Assembly: GCA_002729515.1 (NCBI GenBank)
Contig: PBYF01000058.1
Location: forward strand, 1-38,351
DNA from: Deltaproteobacteria bacterium
Lineage (GTDB): Bacteria > Myxococcota_A > UBA9160 > SMWR01
Length of the DNA: 38,351 nt
Direction of reading: 5' to 3'
Under the pieces are notes generated by a model. The model had not been told where the DNA came from. It saw only the letters and a program-made list of their open reading frames with translations, and searched no databases. Made by a program: the position numbers and the translations under genes. Every line of letters begins with the position of its first letter. Position 1 is the first letter of the stretch. Positions 25,044-32,971 of the stretch are shown piece by piece.

Positions 25044-25586
25044 CTAGGAGGCGTGGCGGAGGATCGCCGCGCGAACCGCGCGAACGTTCTCCAGGTAGGC
25101 CTCACCGCGAATGTCGTTTCCCCAGAAATAGGCCAGGATCCCGCGATCCTCGCCGAGACGCCGGATGTTGTCGGCCAGGATCAGGCAACCCGCCTCGATA
25201 TTCGTCTCGATCGAGGTCAGGTTCCCGGCGACCGGCAGCCCGCCCACCACGTGGGGCATCACCTGCATCAGGCCCACCGCACCCTTCGAACTGCGCACCC
25301 AGGGTCGCGCGCTGCTCTCAGCGGTAATGACGGCGAGCACGAGCGAGGGCTCCAGCCGGTACTTCGCGCTGTACTTCACAACCGCCGCCGCGATCTGCTC
25401 CCGTTCCGGCGCTCGGAGATCCGGATTCAAACGGACCAGATAAGCGGAGACCTGCACAACGCCGAAGGTCTTGCTGCGCATTGCCTGCGCCGGGGCGGAC
25501 TCGCGGGTGCCGACTCGACCGTCGCGTCCGTCGGACAGGAGCGACAGCGAGGCGAGCGCGAGTGCGACGACGTGGGTGCGAATCAT
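25044..25586 (-). CDS. Lytic transglycosylase, SLT domain
   Basis: A 180-residue protein with a signal sequence (VVALALASLSLL, about 6-17) and a C-terminal SLT domain: Glu90 in ITAESSARPW is the catalytic residue, followed by SSKGAVGLMQVMP (99-111) and LAYFWG. It cleaves peptidoglycan to anhydromuropeptides in the periplasm. The ATG at 25586 fits the signal peptide; the open frame upstream lacks one. It is shorter than Slt70 or MltC and is a minimal domain. First gene of the minus-strand run that continues to the lipase 22 nt later. Confidence 0.88.
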   Translation of the reverse strand: MIRTHVVALALASLSLLSDGRDGRVGTRESAPAQAMRSKTFGVVQVSAYLVRLNPDLRAPEREQIAAAVVKYSAKYRLEPSLVLAVITAESSARPWVRSSKGAVGLMQVMPHVVGGLPVAGNLTSIETNIEAGCLILADNIRRLGEDRGILAYFWGNDIRGEAYLENVRAVRAAILRHAS

Positions 25587-25672
25587 TCCGAAACTTCGCC
25601 CGACTAAACGCACGTTTGTCTTCCCGGAAATGTGACCTCGAGCACACGGGGACCCCACGGGGCGCCGAAACC

Positions 25673-25701
25673 GGCTTAATGCGGTGTCTCCTTGGCTGCA
25701 A
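25673..25701 (-). promoter_or_regulatory. Weak candidate promoter for the lytic transglycosylase run
   Basis: Minus strand TTGCAG (25701-25696), 17 nt, TAAGCC (25678-25673), about 80 nt before the ATG. Only a moderate consensus match. Confidence 0.25.
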
Positions 25702-25735
25702 TGGGAATTTGAGAGAGGTAATTAGGTTTCCGACG

Positions 25736-25765
25736 TTGACCGTTCTGAAAAATCAGTGTTAGGAT
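25736..25765 (+). promoter_or_regulatory. Candidate promoter of the orphan histidine kinase
   Basis: TTGACC (25736-25741), 18-nt spacer, TAGGAT (25760-25765). The spacer contains the perfect dyad CTGA-AAAA-TCAG (25745-25756). The predicted leader is about 135 nt and contains TCTCC, 6-nt loop, GGAGA (25880-25895), whose 3' arm is the only Shine-Dalgarno-like sequence before the ATG at 25908. Apart from this promoter, the leader and the slt promoter, the 25587-25907 gap holds nothing I can support. Confidence 0.4.
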
Positions 25766-25907
25766 TTGTGCGGCAGGTGGGGGCGGAGTTCGAGAGAGCC
25801 GGGAGGCTTCCAAAATCCGAGTGTTGCGTGCCCGCAGTAGGCCAGTCTGCGATAGGGCACGAGCGCAGAGGGAATGGAGTCTCCTGTAGCGGAGATAGCC
25901 CCAGCTA

Positions 25908-26702
25908 ATGACTGCCCCCCCGCAGCCCCGCAAGACGCCATCGAGTACAGATCGAGTCCATGCGCTCATGAGAGAGCTGGGACGGCCGTCCCCGGGGGAT
26001 GCGCTGGCCGACCTGACGCGCCGCAACGCCGAACTCGAGCACTGCATCAACACGCTGGCCCACGACCTGCGCTCACCCCTGGTGGCGCTGCTGGGCTTTT
26101 CGCGCCTGCTGCGCCAGGACTACGCCGATCGGCTCGACGACACCGGCACGCATTTCGTCGACCGCATCGAGCAGGCGGGCCAGACGATGGAGATGCTGAT
26201 CCACGACCTCCTGGAGCTCTCGCGCATCGGCCAGACGGGCGAGTGCCCGGCGCTCGTCGATCCCCGCTGCGTGCTCGCCCAACTCGCGGCGGAGTTGAAG
26301 CCCCAGCTCGATGCGGAGCAGATCCAGCTGGTGGTCCCCGAGAACCCTCCCCTGGTCTATTGCGACCGCACCCGCCTCTATCAGGTCTTTTCCAACCTGA
26401 TTGGAAACGCGGTGAAGCACATGGGCGAGTGCGAGCCCCGAAAGATCAGCGTGGCGATCCGCGACGAGGCTGGCCTGCACCAGATCACGGTGCGCGACTA
26501 CGGCCGAGGCGTAGACCCGGAACACCACGAGCGGATTTTCGAGCCCTTCGAAAGCCTCACCCGGGACCGGAACGGCCGCAGCGGGACCGGCATGGGACTC
26601 GCAATCGTGCGCAAGATCGCCGAGACGCACGGCGGCCGTGCGTGGGTCGAGAACCCGCCCGGCACGGGCGCCTCCTTCCACGTCACGCTTCCTCAGACCT
26701 GA
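25908..26702 (+). CDS. Orphan soluble sensor histidine kinase
   Basis: A 264-residue protein: a short N-terminal helix region (1-45), HisKA with LAHDLRSPL (phospho-acceptor His52), and HATPase with N-box NLIGNAVKH (163-171), G1 RDYGRGVD (196-203), FEPFESL and G2 GTGMGLAIV (226-234). All catalytic boxes are present. It has no membrane segment and no PAS, GAF or other sensor domain, and no response regulator is near. The FEPFE.L and TGMGLAIV.KI...HGG pattern is that of phytochrome-like/hybrid kinases. Its stop overlaps the convergent lgt stop by 10 nt. Confidence 0.92.
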   Translation: MTAPPQPRKTPSSTDRVHALMRELGRPSPGDALADLTRRNAELEHCINTLAHDLRSPLVALLGFSRLLRQDYADRLDDTGTHFVDRIEQAGQTMEMLIHDLLELSRIGQTGECPALVDPRCVLAQLAAELKPQLDAEQIQLVVPENPPLVYCDRTRLYQVFSNLIGNAVKHMGECEPRKISVAIRDEAGLHQITVRDYGRGVDPEHHERIFEPFESLTRDRNGRSGTGMGLAIVRKIAETHGGRAWVENPPGTGASFHVTLPQT

Positions 26703-27430
26703 CGGCGGTAGTAGAACCAGCCCCCAACCCCGAAGACGATCAGACCGATCCCGATCCACTGGGGTTCGGTCATGCCGAGCGCCAGCTTCGGATTCACGCG
26801 CCAGTTCTCGATGACGAGCCGCCCGAGCCCGTTGAGCGCCGCATATTCGCCGAAGAGAAACGGACTGCGCCACCGCCGGCTCCAGAGAAGGCCCGCCACC
26901 GGCAACAGCCAGGCCATCTCGTAGAGTTGGGTTGGGTGGACGAGATCATTCGTGGGCGGCATGCCTTGGGGAAAAGCAACGCCCCACGGCACGTCGGTAA
27001 CCTTCCCGTAATCGTCACCGACCAGGAAGCAGCCGACACGCCCCATCGCCTGGCCAACCGCTGTCGAAACCGCGCAGCAATCCATGAAGATCTTCACCGG
27101 AACGCCATGGCGCCGGCAGCCCCAGGCGCCAACGAGGATGGCGCCGATCAAGCCGCCGTAGAAGGTGATGCCCCCCCTCGAGAACAGAAAGCCGGTGAAC
27201 GGGCCTCCCGTGCGCAGCCACATATCGACGGCGAAATAGAGCTTCGACCCGCCCACGCCGCCGATCATGACGTAGAGCAGCAGCGTCCAGGCGAGTTCTG
27301 GATCGAGACCCTTCTCGCCCATCTGGCGGCCTGCGAGCCATGCTCCGGTCAGAAAAGCCAGTGCCAGCATCACGCCGAAGCTGCTGATGGCAAAACTGGT
27401 GCCCGGGACGGTGAAGATCTCGGGGTACAT
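26693..27430 (-). CDS. lgt: Prolipoprotein diacylglyceryl transferase
   Basis: A 245-residue inner-membrane protein with about seven hydrophobic segments. It attaches diacylglycerol to the lipobox Cys of prolipoproteins, upstream of the Lol pathway (lolA is also here). The signature region is GRVGCFLVGDDYG (130-142), followed by HPTQLYE (165-171). The segment GGITFYGG (86-93) has Tyr where E. coli Lgt has the essential His103. This variant occurs in many Lgt homologues, so I still call lgt, a little short for the family. It starts 6 nt after the upstream helical gene. Confidence 0.9.
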   Translation of the reverse strand: MYPEIFTVPGTSFAISSFGVMLALAFLTGAWLAGRQMGEKGLDPELAWTLLLYVMIGGVGGSKLYFAVDMWLRTGGPFTGFLFSRGGITFYGGLIGAILVGAWGCRRHGVPVKIFMDCCAVSTAVGQAMGRVGCFLVGDDYGKVTDVPWGVAFPQGMPPTNDLVHPTQLYEMAWLLPVAGLLWSRRWRSPFLFGEYAALNGLGRLVIENWRVNPKLALGMTEPQWIGIGLIVFGVGGWFYYRRQV

Positions 27431-27435
27431 GGGGC

Positions 27436-28359
27436 CTAGACCTTCTCCCCGCCGAGCCGCGCCACGACGCTGGCGGCAGCCTCGACGAGTTCGGGATCTT
27501 CGGACAGCCGGTCCATCCGCGAAAGCGCAGCACAGGCCTGATGCACGAGCTGAGTTTCGCGCGCGACATCAGCGGCTGCCCAGCGTGCGACGGACTCCAC
27601 ACTCGACGCATACTCGCCGCGCATATAAGCGGCCATACCCGCGGCGTAATCCGAGAGCGGTGAGAGCTGCGCGCGGCAACCGCCACGCTCGAGCGCTTCG
27701 CGAAGCGCCTCGCCGGCCTCTTCGAAGTATCCGCTGCCGACGTACGACCGACCCGCCAGCTCCCAACCCGCCGCTTCGCTGCCGTACACGGTTTCGAGGA
27801 TCTGGGCGAGGCCGCGGCCCAGTGCCGCCTCGACCTGCTCCGACTGCTCCACCAGGTAGCGCGCCACGTGGCCCTCGCCCCGGTACTGGGCAAGCAGGTC
27901 CACGAGCTGCTCGCGGCTGCGCTCGAGCAAAGCCTCCGTCTCCGCGGCACCCGCGTCCAATGCGTCGGCACCCGCCTCAAAGATCTTCTCGAACTCGCCA
28001 AAGAGCGCCTCCGCGCCCGCTTCCCGTTTCAGCTCGCGCACACGCGGTCCGTAGACGACACGCTGGTAGAAGTTCTCTCTGAACTTCATCGCTTCGTGAA
28101 AGAGCGACCCAACCGCCAGATCGAAAAGTACCTCCCGATGCCGGACGATCCGCCCGTCCTCCGTCTCGGAGCGGAAGAGCGCGTGGGATCGCTCCTTCAG
28201 ACGGAAGAGCGGACTCCTCTCCTCATCGGCGACGAGTGCACGCACCTCATCCCATTGCAATTCGCCGCCCCGATAGCGGCTCACCAGGTCGCACAACGCC
28301 CGATCGGCGGCGATGAAGTCCCGCACGATGTCGACGAGTCCCGAAGTGTGTCCACCCAT
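27436..28359 (-). CDS. Helical protein of unknown function
   Basis: A 307-residue protein, nearly all alpha-helical and charged, with no signal peptide or membrane segment. Residues about 200-290 (SGYFEEAGEALREALERGG and YMRGEYASSVESVARW) have the spacing of degenerate tetratricopeptide-like helices. I do not recognise it. ATG 28359 is chosen because the longer frame runs into the divergent MFS gene. It is immediately upstream of lgt, probably co-transcribed. Confidence 0.7.
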   Translation of the reverse strand: MGGHTSGLVDIVRDFIAADRALCDLVSRYRGGELQWDEVRALVADEERSPLFRLKERSHALFRSETEDGRIVRHREVLFDLAVGSLFHEAMKFRENFYQRVVYGPRVRELKREAGAEALFGEFEKIFEAGADALDAGAAETEALLERSREQLVDLLAQYRGEGHVARYLVEQSEQVEAALGRGLAQILETVYGSEAAGWELAGRSYVGSGYFEEAGEALREALERGGCRAQLSPLSDYAAGMAAYMRGEYASSVESVARWAAADVARETQLVHQACAALSRMDRLSEDPELVEAAASVVARLGGEKV

Positions 28360-28392
28360 CGCGGCGATTATAGGCTTGCATGAGCTTCTGCG

Positions 28393-28401
28393 TGCTACCC
28401 T
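28393..28401 (+). promoter_or_regulatory. Extended -10 element for the MFS transporter
   Basis: TGC followed by TACCCT (28396-28401) ends 10 nt before the ATG and no Shine-Dalgarno is visible, the same arrangement as at ruvX. It lies in the 52-nt gap to the divergent helical gene. Confidence 0.35.
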
Positions 28402-28411
28402 GCGCGCCCCG

Positions 28412-29674
28412 ATGAGTGGACCCGAGCCGCCCGACGCGGTGCAACCGGCGTTCGAAGCGCCGGGAACGCCCGGTCCCACCCGTCCCCGGGCCGTCCTGTT
28501 CATCGTCTTCCTCACGATCCTCATCGACTTCATCGGCTTCACGGTCCTGATCCCGGTACTGCCGCTCTTCGCGGAGCGGCTCGGGGCCTCGGATTTCGAG
28601 GTCGCGCTCATCCTGTCGGTCTACGCGCTGGCGCAGCTCGTCTTCCTGCCGGTGTGGGGCTGGGTCTCCGACCGGATCGGGCGCCGGCCGGTGATTCTCG
28701 TCTCCCTCCTCGGAACCGTCGGCTCCTTCGTCATGCTGACGTTCGCGGACTCGATAGAAATGATCTACGCGGCCCGTGCCCTGGCGGGGTTTTTCGCCGC
28801 GAGCATCGGAACCGCCCAGGCGGTGGTCACCGACGTGACGTCGCCGTCCGAACGGGCGAGCGGAATGGGAATCATCGGTGCCGCCTTCGGCGCCGGGATG
28901 ATCGTCGGCCCGATACTGGGGGGGATCACCGCCGAGATCGACGAAAAGGCGCCTTTCTACTCGGTGGCGGCGCTGGCGGCGGTGAACTTCGTGCTGGCCT
29001 GGGCGTGGCTCCCCGAATCTCGACCGGTAGAACTCGAACCGCCGAACTGGAAGGAGCTGCGCCAGACATTCATCCCCACGCCGGTGCGGGTGATGATGAT
29101 GGTCCACGACCGCCGCATCGCCCTGTACCTCTACTTTTTCTTCCACCTCTTCAGCGCATTTGCAGTGCTCGAGGCCTTGATCACGCTCTACGCCGGCAAA
29201 CAGTTCGGAAAGCAGGCGCTCGACATCAGCTACCTGTTCGCGTGGATTGGTGTCGTGCTCTTCGTGACCCAGGGCGTGCTGCTGCGGCGGCTCGTAGCCG
29301 CAGTGGGGGAGAGCCGTCTCGTGGCCCTGGGCATGTTCACCATGGCCATCGGCCTCGCAACGGTGGCCTGGGCACCTAGCTTCGTCTGGCTATACCCCGT
29401 GGGCACGCTCCTCGCGTTCGGCAACGGCGTCACATTCCCGACCTTCACGAGCCTCTACTCCAGGGCCTGCGAAGCGGACAACGCCGGCGAACTGCTGGGC
29501 CAGAGCCAGGCCATGGCCACGACCGGCCGCATCGTGGGGCCCGCGCTCGGGGGGCTGGTAATGGAGCGATGGTTCCTGGGAGGGCCCTTCGTGATCGCGG
29601 GCGGCATGATGCTCGTTGCGCTGGTCATGTTCTGGATCTTTCGCAGGGCGCTCCTTATCTCCGAAGCCCACTGA
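28412..29674 (+). CDS. MFS transporter, DHA1 / tetracycline-resistance-like
   Basis: A 420-residue protein with twelve predicted membrane helices. A Pro-rich cytosolic N-terminus (1-28) is followed by IVFLTILIDFIGFTVLIPVLP and motif A GWVSDRIGRRPVIL between helices 2 and 3. This is the drug:H+ antiporter (DHA1) fold closest in look to TetA-type exporters. A substrate cannot be given from sequence; resistance is not implied. A short acidic loop (about 200-230) separates the halves. It is followed 75 nt later by the ETF-QO gene, which has its own strong GGAGGTC. Confidence 0.88.
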   Translation: MSGPEPPDAVQPAFEAPGTPGPTRPRAVLFIVFLTILIDFIGFTVLIPVLPLFAERLGASDFEVALILSVYALAQLVFLPVWGWVSDRIGRRPVILVSLLGTVGSFVMLTFADSIEMIYAARALAGFFAASIGTAQAVVTDVTSPSERASGMGIIGAAFGAGMIVGPILGGITAEIDEKAPFYSVAALAAVNFVLAWAWLPESRPVELEPPNWKELRQTFIPTPVRVMMMVHDRRIALYLYFFFHLFSAFAVLEALITLYAGKQFGKQALDISYLFAWIGVVLFVTQGVLLRRLVAAVGESRLVALGMFTMAIGLATVAWAPSFVWLYPVGTLLAFGNGVTFPTFTSLYSRACEADNAGELLGQSQAMATTGRIVGPALGGLVMERWFLGGPFVIAGGMMLVALVMFWIFRRALLISEAH

Positions 29675-29749
29675 GCCGCGCTATCGTCCGCGGCGACTTC
29701 GCGCCCCGAAGCCCCCCTTCCCCACGCGCTGCGACCGGAGGTCGTCCAG

Positions 29750-31450
29750 ATGAGCCAACCCATCGAACGCGAGAGCATGGAGGTCGACGTCCTCTACGTC
29801 GGCGCCGGCCCCGCGACCCTCGCCTCGGCAATCCACCTGATGAATCAGGTCGCGGCGTTCAACGAAGCAGCCGAAACCCGTGGGAGCAGACCGATCGAAC
29901 CTCCGACCGTGCTCGTGCTCGAGAAGAGCGCGGGCGTGGGAGACCACATGCTTTCGGGGGCCTGCATGAACCCGAAGGCGATCGCCGAACTCGTGCCAGA
30001 TTTCGAAAACCAGGGTTTCCCGACTGAAAATATCTGCAATAGCGACTGGCTCTATCTCTTCACGAACAAGCACGCGCTTCCCGTGCCAGCCATATTCGCG
30101 CCGCCTTTTCACAAGCGCGGCTACCACGTCATCTCATTGTCGAACGTCGCCAAGTGGCTCGGCGAGCGCGCCGAGGCGGCCGGCGTCGACATCTACCCGG
30201 GATTCGCCGGGGACGAGATCCTGACCGAGGGGGGCCGCGTAGTCGGCGTACGCACTGGCGACATGGGCGTCGACAAAGACGGCAAACCGAAGGGAACATT
30301 CGCGGCCGGTATGGACATCTTCGCCAAGGTCACCGTGATCGGCGAAGGCGTGCGCGGAACGCTGGCGAAGCAGCTCATCGAGCGCTTCGACCTCCAGGGT
30401 GCAAACCCGCAGACCTTCGAGACCGGCGTCAAGGAGATCTGGAGGATCGACCCGAAGAAACACAAGCCGGGACGCGTGATCCACGGAATGATGTTGCCCG
30501 AACTTCTGAAGCACAAGTTCGTCGGCATGTTCATGTACGACATGGGCGACAACCTGATTTCGTACGGCTACGTCACCGGACTCGACGGCGAGAGCCCGCA
30601 CACCGACCCGCACCTCGAGGCGCAGAAGTTCAAGACCCATCCCTGGATGCGCAATCTCCTCGAGGGTGCCGAACTGGTGCGTTATGGCGCGAAATGCCTG
30701 CCCACCGGCGGGCTCTACGCCCAGCCGAAGCTCTACCACGACGGTGCGATGCTCGTCGGAGACTCTGCCTCGATGTGCAACGCCGCGCGCCTGGCAGGCG
30801 TCCACATGGCGATGAAATCGGGCATGCTGGCTGCGGAGACGATCGTCGAGGCGCTCGACGCACAGGATTTCTCCTCGAAGACGCTGGGCGGCTACGCCGA
30901 GCGCGTGCGCGGGAGTTGGATCTACGACGAGCATGCGGCCGATCGCAACTTCCACGGCTCCTGGGAGAAGGGCACCTTCTTCTTCCTCCAGAACATCCCG
31001 CTCACCTTCGTGACGGGCGGCCGCGGCCTCGTCGACGAGATCGGAGTACGTGCCGGGCACACCCACATGAAGAAGCTCTCCGAACTGCCGCCGAACGAGC
31101 GCGAGAAGGAAGCGTTCGAATTCGATGGAAAGCTCACGTTTTCGAAGGAACACCTCGTGGGCTTCAGCGGCACGGCCCACGAGGCCGACCAGCCTTCGCA
31201 CCTGGTAGTCGCGGACACCGACCTGTGCAGCACCACCTGCGCCGAGGAGTACGGCAACCCCTGCGAGAGCTTCTGTCCGGCGGCCGTCTACGAGATGGTG
31301 AACGACACCGAAAGTCCGGGCCGAAAGAAGCTCTTCATCCACCACGAGAACTGTGTGCACTGCAAGACCTGCGACATCGCAGATCCGTATCAGATCATCA
31401 CCTGGACGCCGCCCGAAGGCGGCGAGGGACCTGACTACACGCGGATGTAG
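29750..31450 (+). CDS. etfD: Electron transfer flavoprotein-ubiquinone oxidoreductase
   Basis: A 566-residue enzyme that passes electrons from ETF (fatty-acid and amino-acid dehydrogenases) to the quinone pool at the inner membrane. It has the FAD-binding VLYVGAGPATLASAIHL near the N-terminus (about 14-30), GDHMLSGACMNP in the FAD domain, GDSASMCNAARLAGVHMAMKSGM, and a C-terminal 4Fe-4S ferredoxin-like part with CESFCPAAVYE and NCVHCKTCDI. The length is as expected. etfA and etfB are not in the window. A strong Shine-Dalgarno precedes the ATG. It converges on an IMPase-like gene. Confidence 0.96.
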   Translation: MSQPIERESMEVDVLYVGAGPATLASAIHLMNQVAAFNEAAETRGSRPIEPPTVLVLEKSAGVGDHMLSGACMNPKAIAELVPDFENQGFPTENICNSDWLYLFTNKHALPVPAIFAPPFHKRGYHVISLSNVAKWLGERAEAAGVDIYPGFAGDEILTEGGRVVGVRTGDMGVDKDGKPKGTFAAGMDIFAKVTVIGEGVRGTLAKQLIERFDLQGANPQTFETGVKEIWRIDPKKHKPGRVIHGMMLPELLKHKFVGMFMYDMGDNLISYGYVTGLDGESPHTDPHLEAQKFKTHPWMRNLLEGAELVRYGAKCLPTGGLYAQPKLYHDGAMLVGDSASMCNAARLAGVHMAMKSGMLAAETIVEALDAQDFSSKTLGGYAERVRGSWIYDEHAADRNFHGSWEKGTFFFLQNIPLTFVTGGRGLVDEIGVRAGHTHMKKLSELPPNEREKEAFEFDGKLTFSKEHLVGFSGTAHEADQPSHLVVADTDLCSTTCAEEYGNPCESFCPAAVYEMVNDTESPGRKKLFIHHENCVHCKTCDIADPYQIITWTPPEGGEGPDYTRM

Positions 31451-31479
31451 GCGCGGCGAACAGATGCCGCCGAGCCGAG

Positions 31480-32304
31480 TCAGGCCTGCGCGGCGGCCGC
31501 TGCAACCTTCAGGACGGCGAGGTCTTCGTCGTCGGCCGCAACGAGGAGCGTGCTCGCCGGCTCGCGGATCTCCTCGGGAAAGGGCTGTCCGTCTGCGCCG
31601 CAGACCCGCGCGCCCGCCTCGCGGGAGATCAGCGCCCCGATGCGGCCCCGGACGCTCACCGAGCCGCCGCGCACCAGGCGGATCCCGGCCCGCACGCCGG
31701 GGATCAGCGGTGCCACCGAGATAGCGCCACCGCTCGCCGGTGCGACCTCGAAACCTGCGGCGAGCAGCACCCCGACCGCGGAGCGGGGTAGATCGTGGGA
31801 GACCAGCACCCGGTGACCTTCGCGAGAGCAGCGCAGGGAAGTCGGCTCCGAGTTGGAGCGGGCAATCCGGGCACCCTCGCCGCGGAGCGCATCCAGGAAG
31901 AGATCCTCCCGCGGCAGCGCCACCAGAGCCCCGCTGTAGACGCCCTCTGACGCCAGTCCGGCCATGATGGCATAGGGACCGAGACCCTCCAGGTAGAAGC
32001 GGAGCGTGCCGTCGATGGGGTCGATCACCACGAGGGTGGGGCCAGCCTTCGCGAAGTGGGCCGCGGTGGGCGTGTCCTCCTCCGCCTCCAGGGCCACACC
32101 CGGAAGATCGGCGCGAAGCGCGCCCAGCAACGTCTCCTGGACGACCATATCCGCCGCCGTGAGCGCGGCCTTCACCGGACTCTGCTCCCCGGTCTTCGGT
32201 CGGTTGGCCACTCGACCCTCGAGATCACGGGCGAGCGCCGCAGCAGTGCGCAGGGCGGGTGCAAGAGATGCGATGAAGTCAGCGGGATGCGGCTGGTTTT
32301 GCAT
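31480..32304 (-). CDS. Inositol-monophosphatase-superfamily protein, altered active site
   Basis: A 274-residue protein of the FIG/IMPase superfamily (IMPase, CysQ/BPNT-like). Metal-binding motifs EAEED (about 73-77) and DPIDGT (about 95-100) are intact. The third element, normally W-D-x-A followed by GALI..EAGG, reads VRGRIGALISREAGARV, so the metal-ligand Asp is missing. It may be inactive or have changed substrate. The ATG at 32304 gives a natural N-terminus; upstream codons lack family character. It is divergent from the small secreted protein at 32430. Confidence 0.8.
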   Translation of the reverse strand: MQNQPHPADFIASLAPALRTAAALARDLEGRVANRPKTGEQSPVKAALTAADMVVQETLLGALRADLPGVALEAEEDTPTAAHFAKAGPTLVVIDPIDGTLRFYLEGLGPYAIMAGLASEGVYSGALVALPREDLFLDALRGEGARIARSNSEPTSLRCSREGHRVLVSHDLPRSAVGVLLAAGFEVAPASGGAISVAPLIPGVRAGIRLVRGGSVSVRGRIGALISREAGARVCGADGQPFPEEIREPASTLLVAADDEDLAVLKVAAAAAQA

Positions 32305-32429
32305 GCGCAAGGTCTCGTGACGTTGGACCGGCATTGGCACCCGCGGGTGCACGAGCAAGTCCTGCGCCTTCAGTCCTCACCTGAAGACGCCGAACAGACC
32401 GGGAACGACCCGGATTTTGAGGGACGCAT

Positions 32430-32831
32430 ATGTACAGAATACTCGCACTTCTCCTCGCGATCGCAGCCCCGGCTTGGGCGGGCTCCCCCGCCGCGATCCC
32501 TGATTCCGGGCGCCACCAAGCCGAGGTCTCGTTTCAGGAGTTCGCCACCACCTGGATGGGCAAGGTCCGGAAACTCGAAATGAAAAACCGGACCAAACCG
32601 ACCGTGATCCGCAGCGCCGCCGACCCGTTGCTGACCTACCGCGGCTATGGCGACGACTACAGCGTGGAACTACAGCCCACGGGGCACCCCCAGGCACCCT
32701 ACCTCGGACTGCTCAGATACACCGAACACGTCTACAGTTGTAAGGGCATCGACGCGATAGAGTGCCGCATCGCCTCCACGATCCCGATCACCGAAATCTT
32801 CCGCTTCCAGTACGGCCGCTGGAACTACTAG
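32430..32831 (+). CDS. Small secreted protein, unknown
   Basis: A 133-residue protein with a clear signal peptide (MYRILALLLAIAAPAWA, about 1-17) and GAGGG 6 nt upstream of the ATG. The mature part has a basic patch (KVRKLEMKNRTKP, about 45-57), several aromatic residues and two Cys (YSCKG and IECRI) about ten residues apart that could form a disulphide. I do not recognise a domain. Confidence 0.75.
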   Translation: MYRILALLLAIAAPAWAGSPAAIPDSGRHQAEVSFQEFATTWMGKVRKLEMKNRTKPTVIRSAADPLLTYRGYGDDYSVELQPTGHPQAPYLGLLRYTEHVYSCKGIDAIECRIASTIPITEIFRFQYGRWNY

Positions 32832-32971
32832 CCCAACGGCGATCGGCAGCTCCAGCATCGAGCTCTGAAACGCAGAAGCGCGGAGTATTCTGAGCGCCAT
32901 GCGCCAGAACCCTCCGCGCTCCCCGGCGCCCCTTACCCCCCGATCAGGTGCACCGTCGATCTGCGTGCGAC

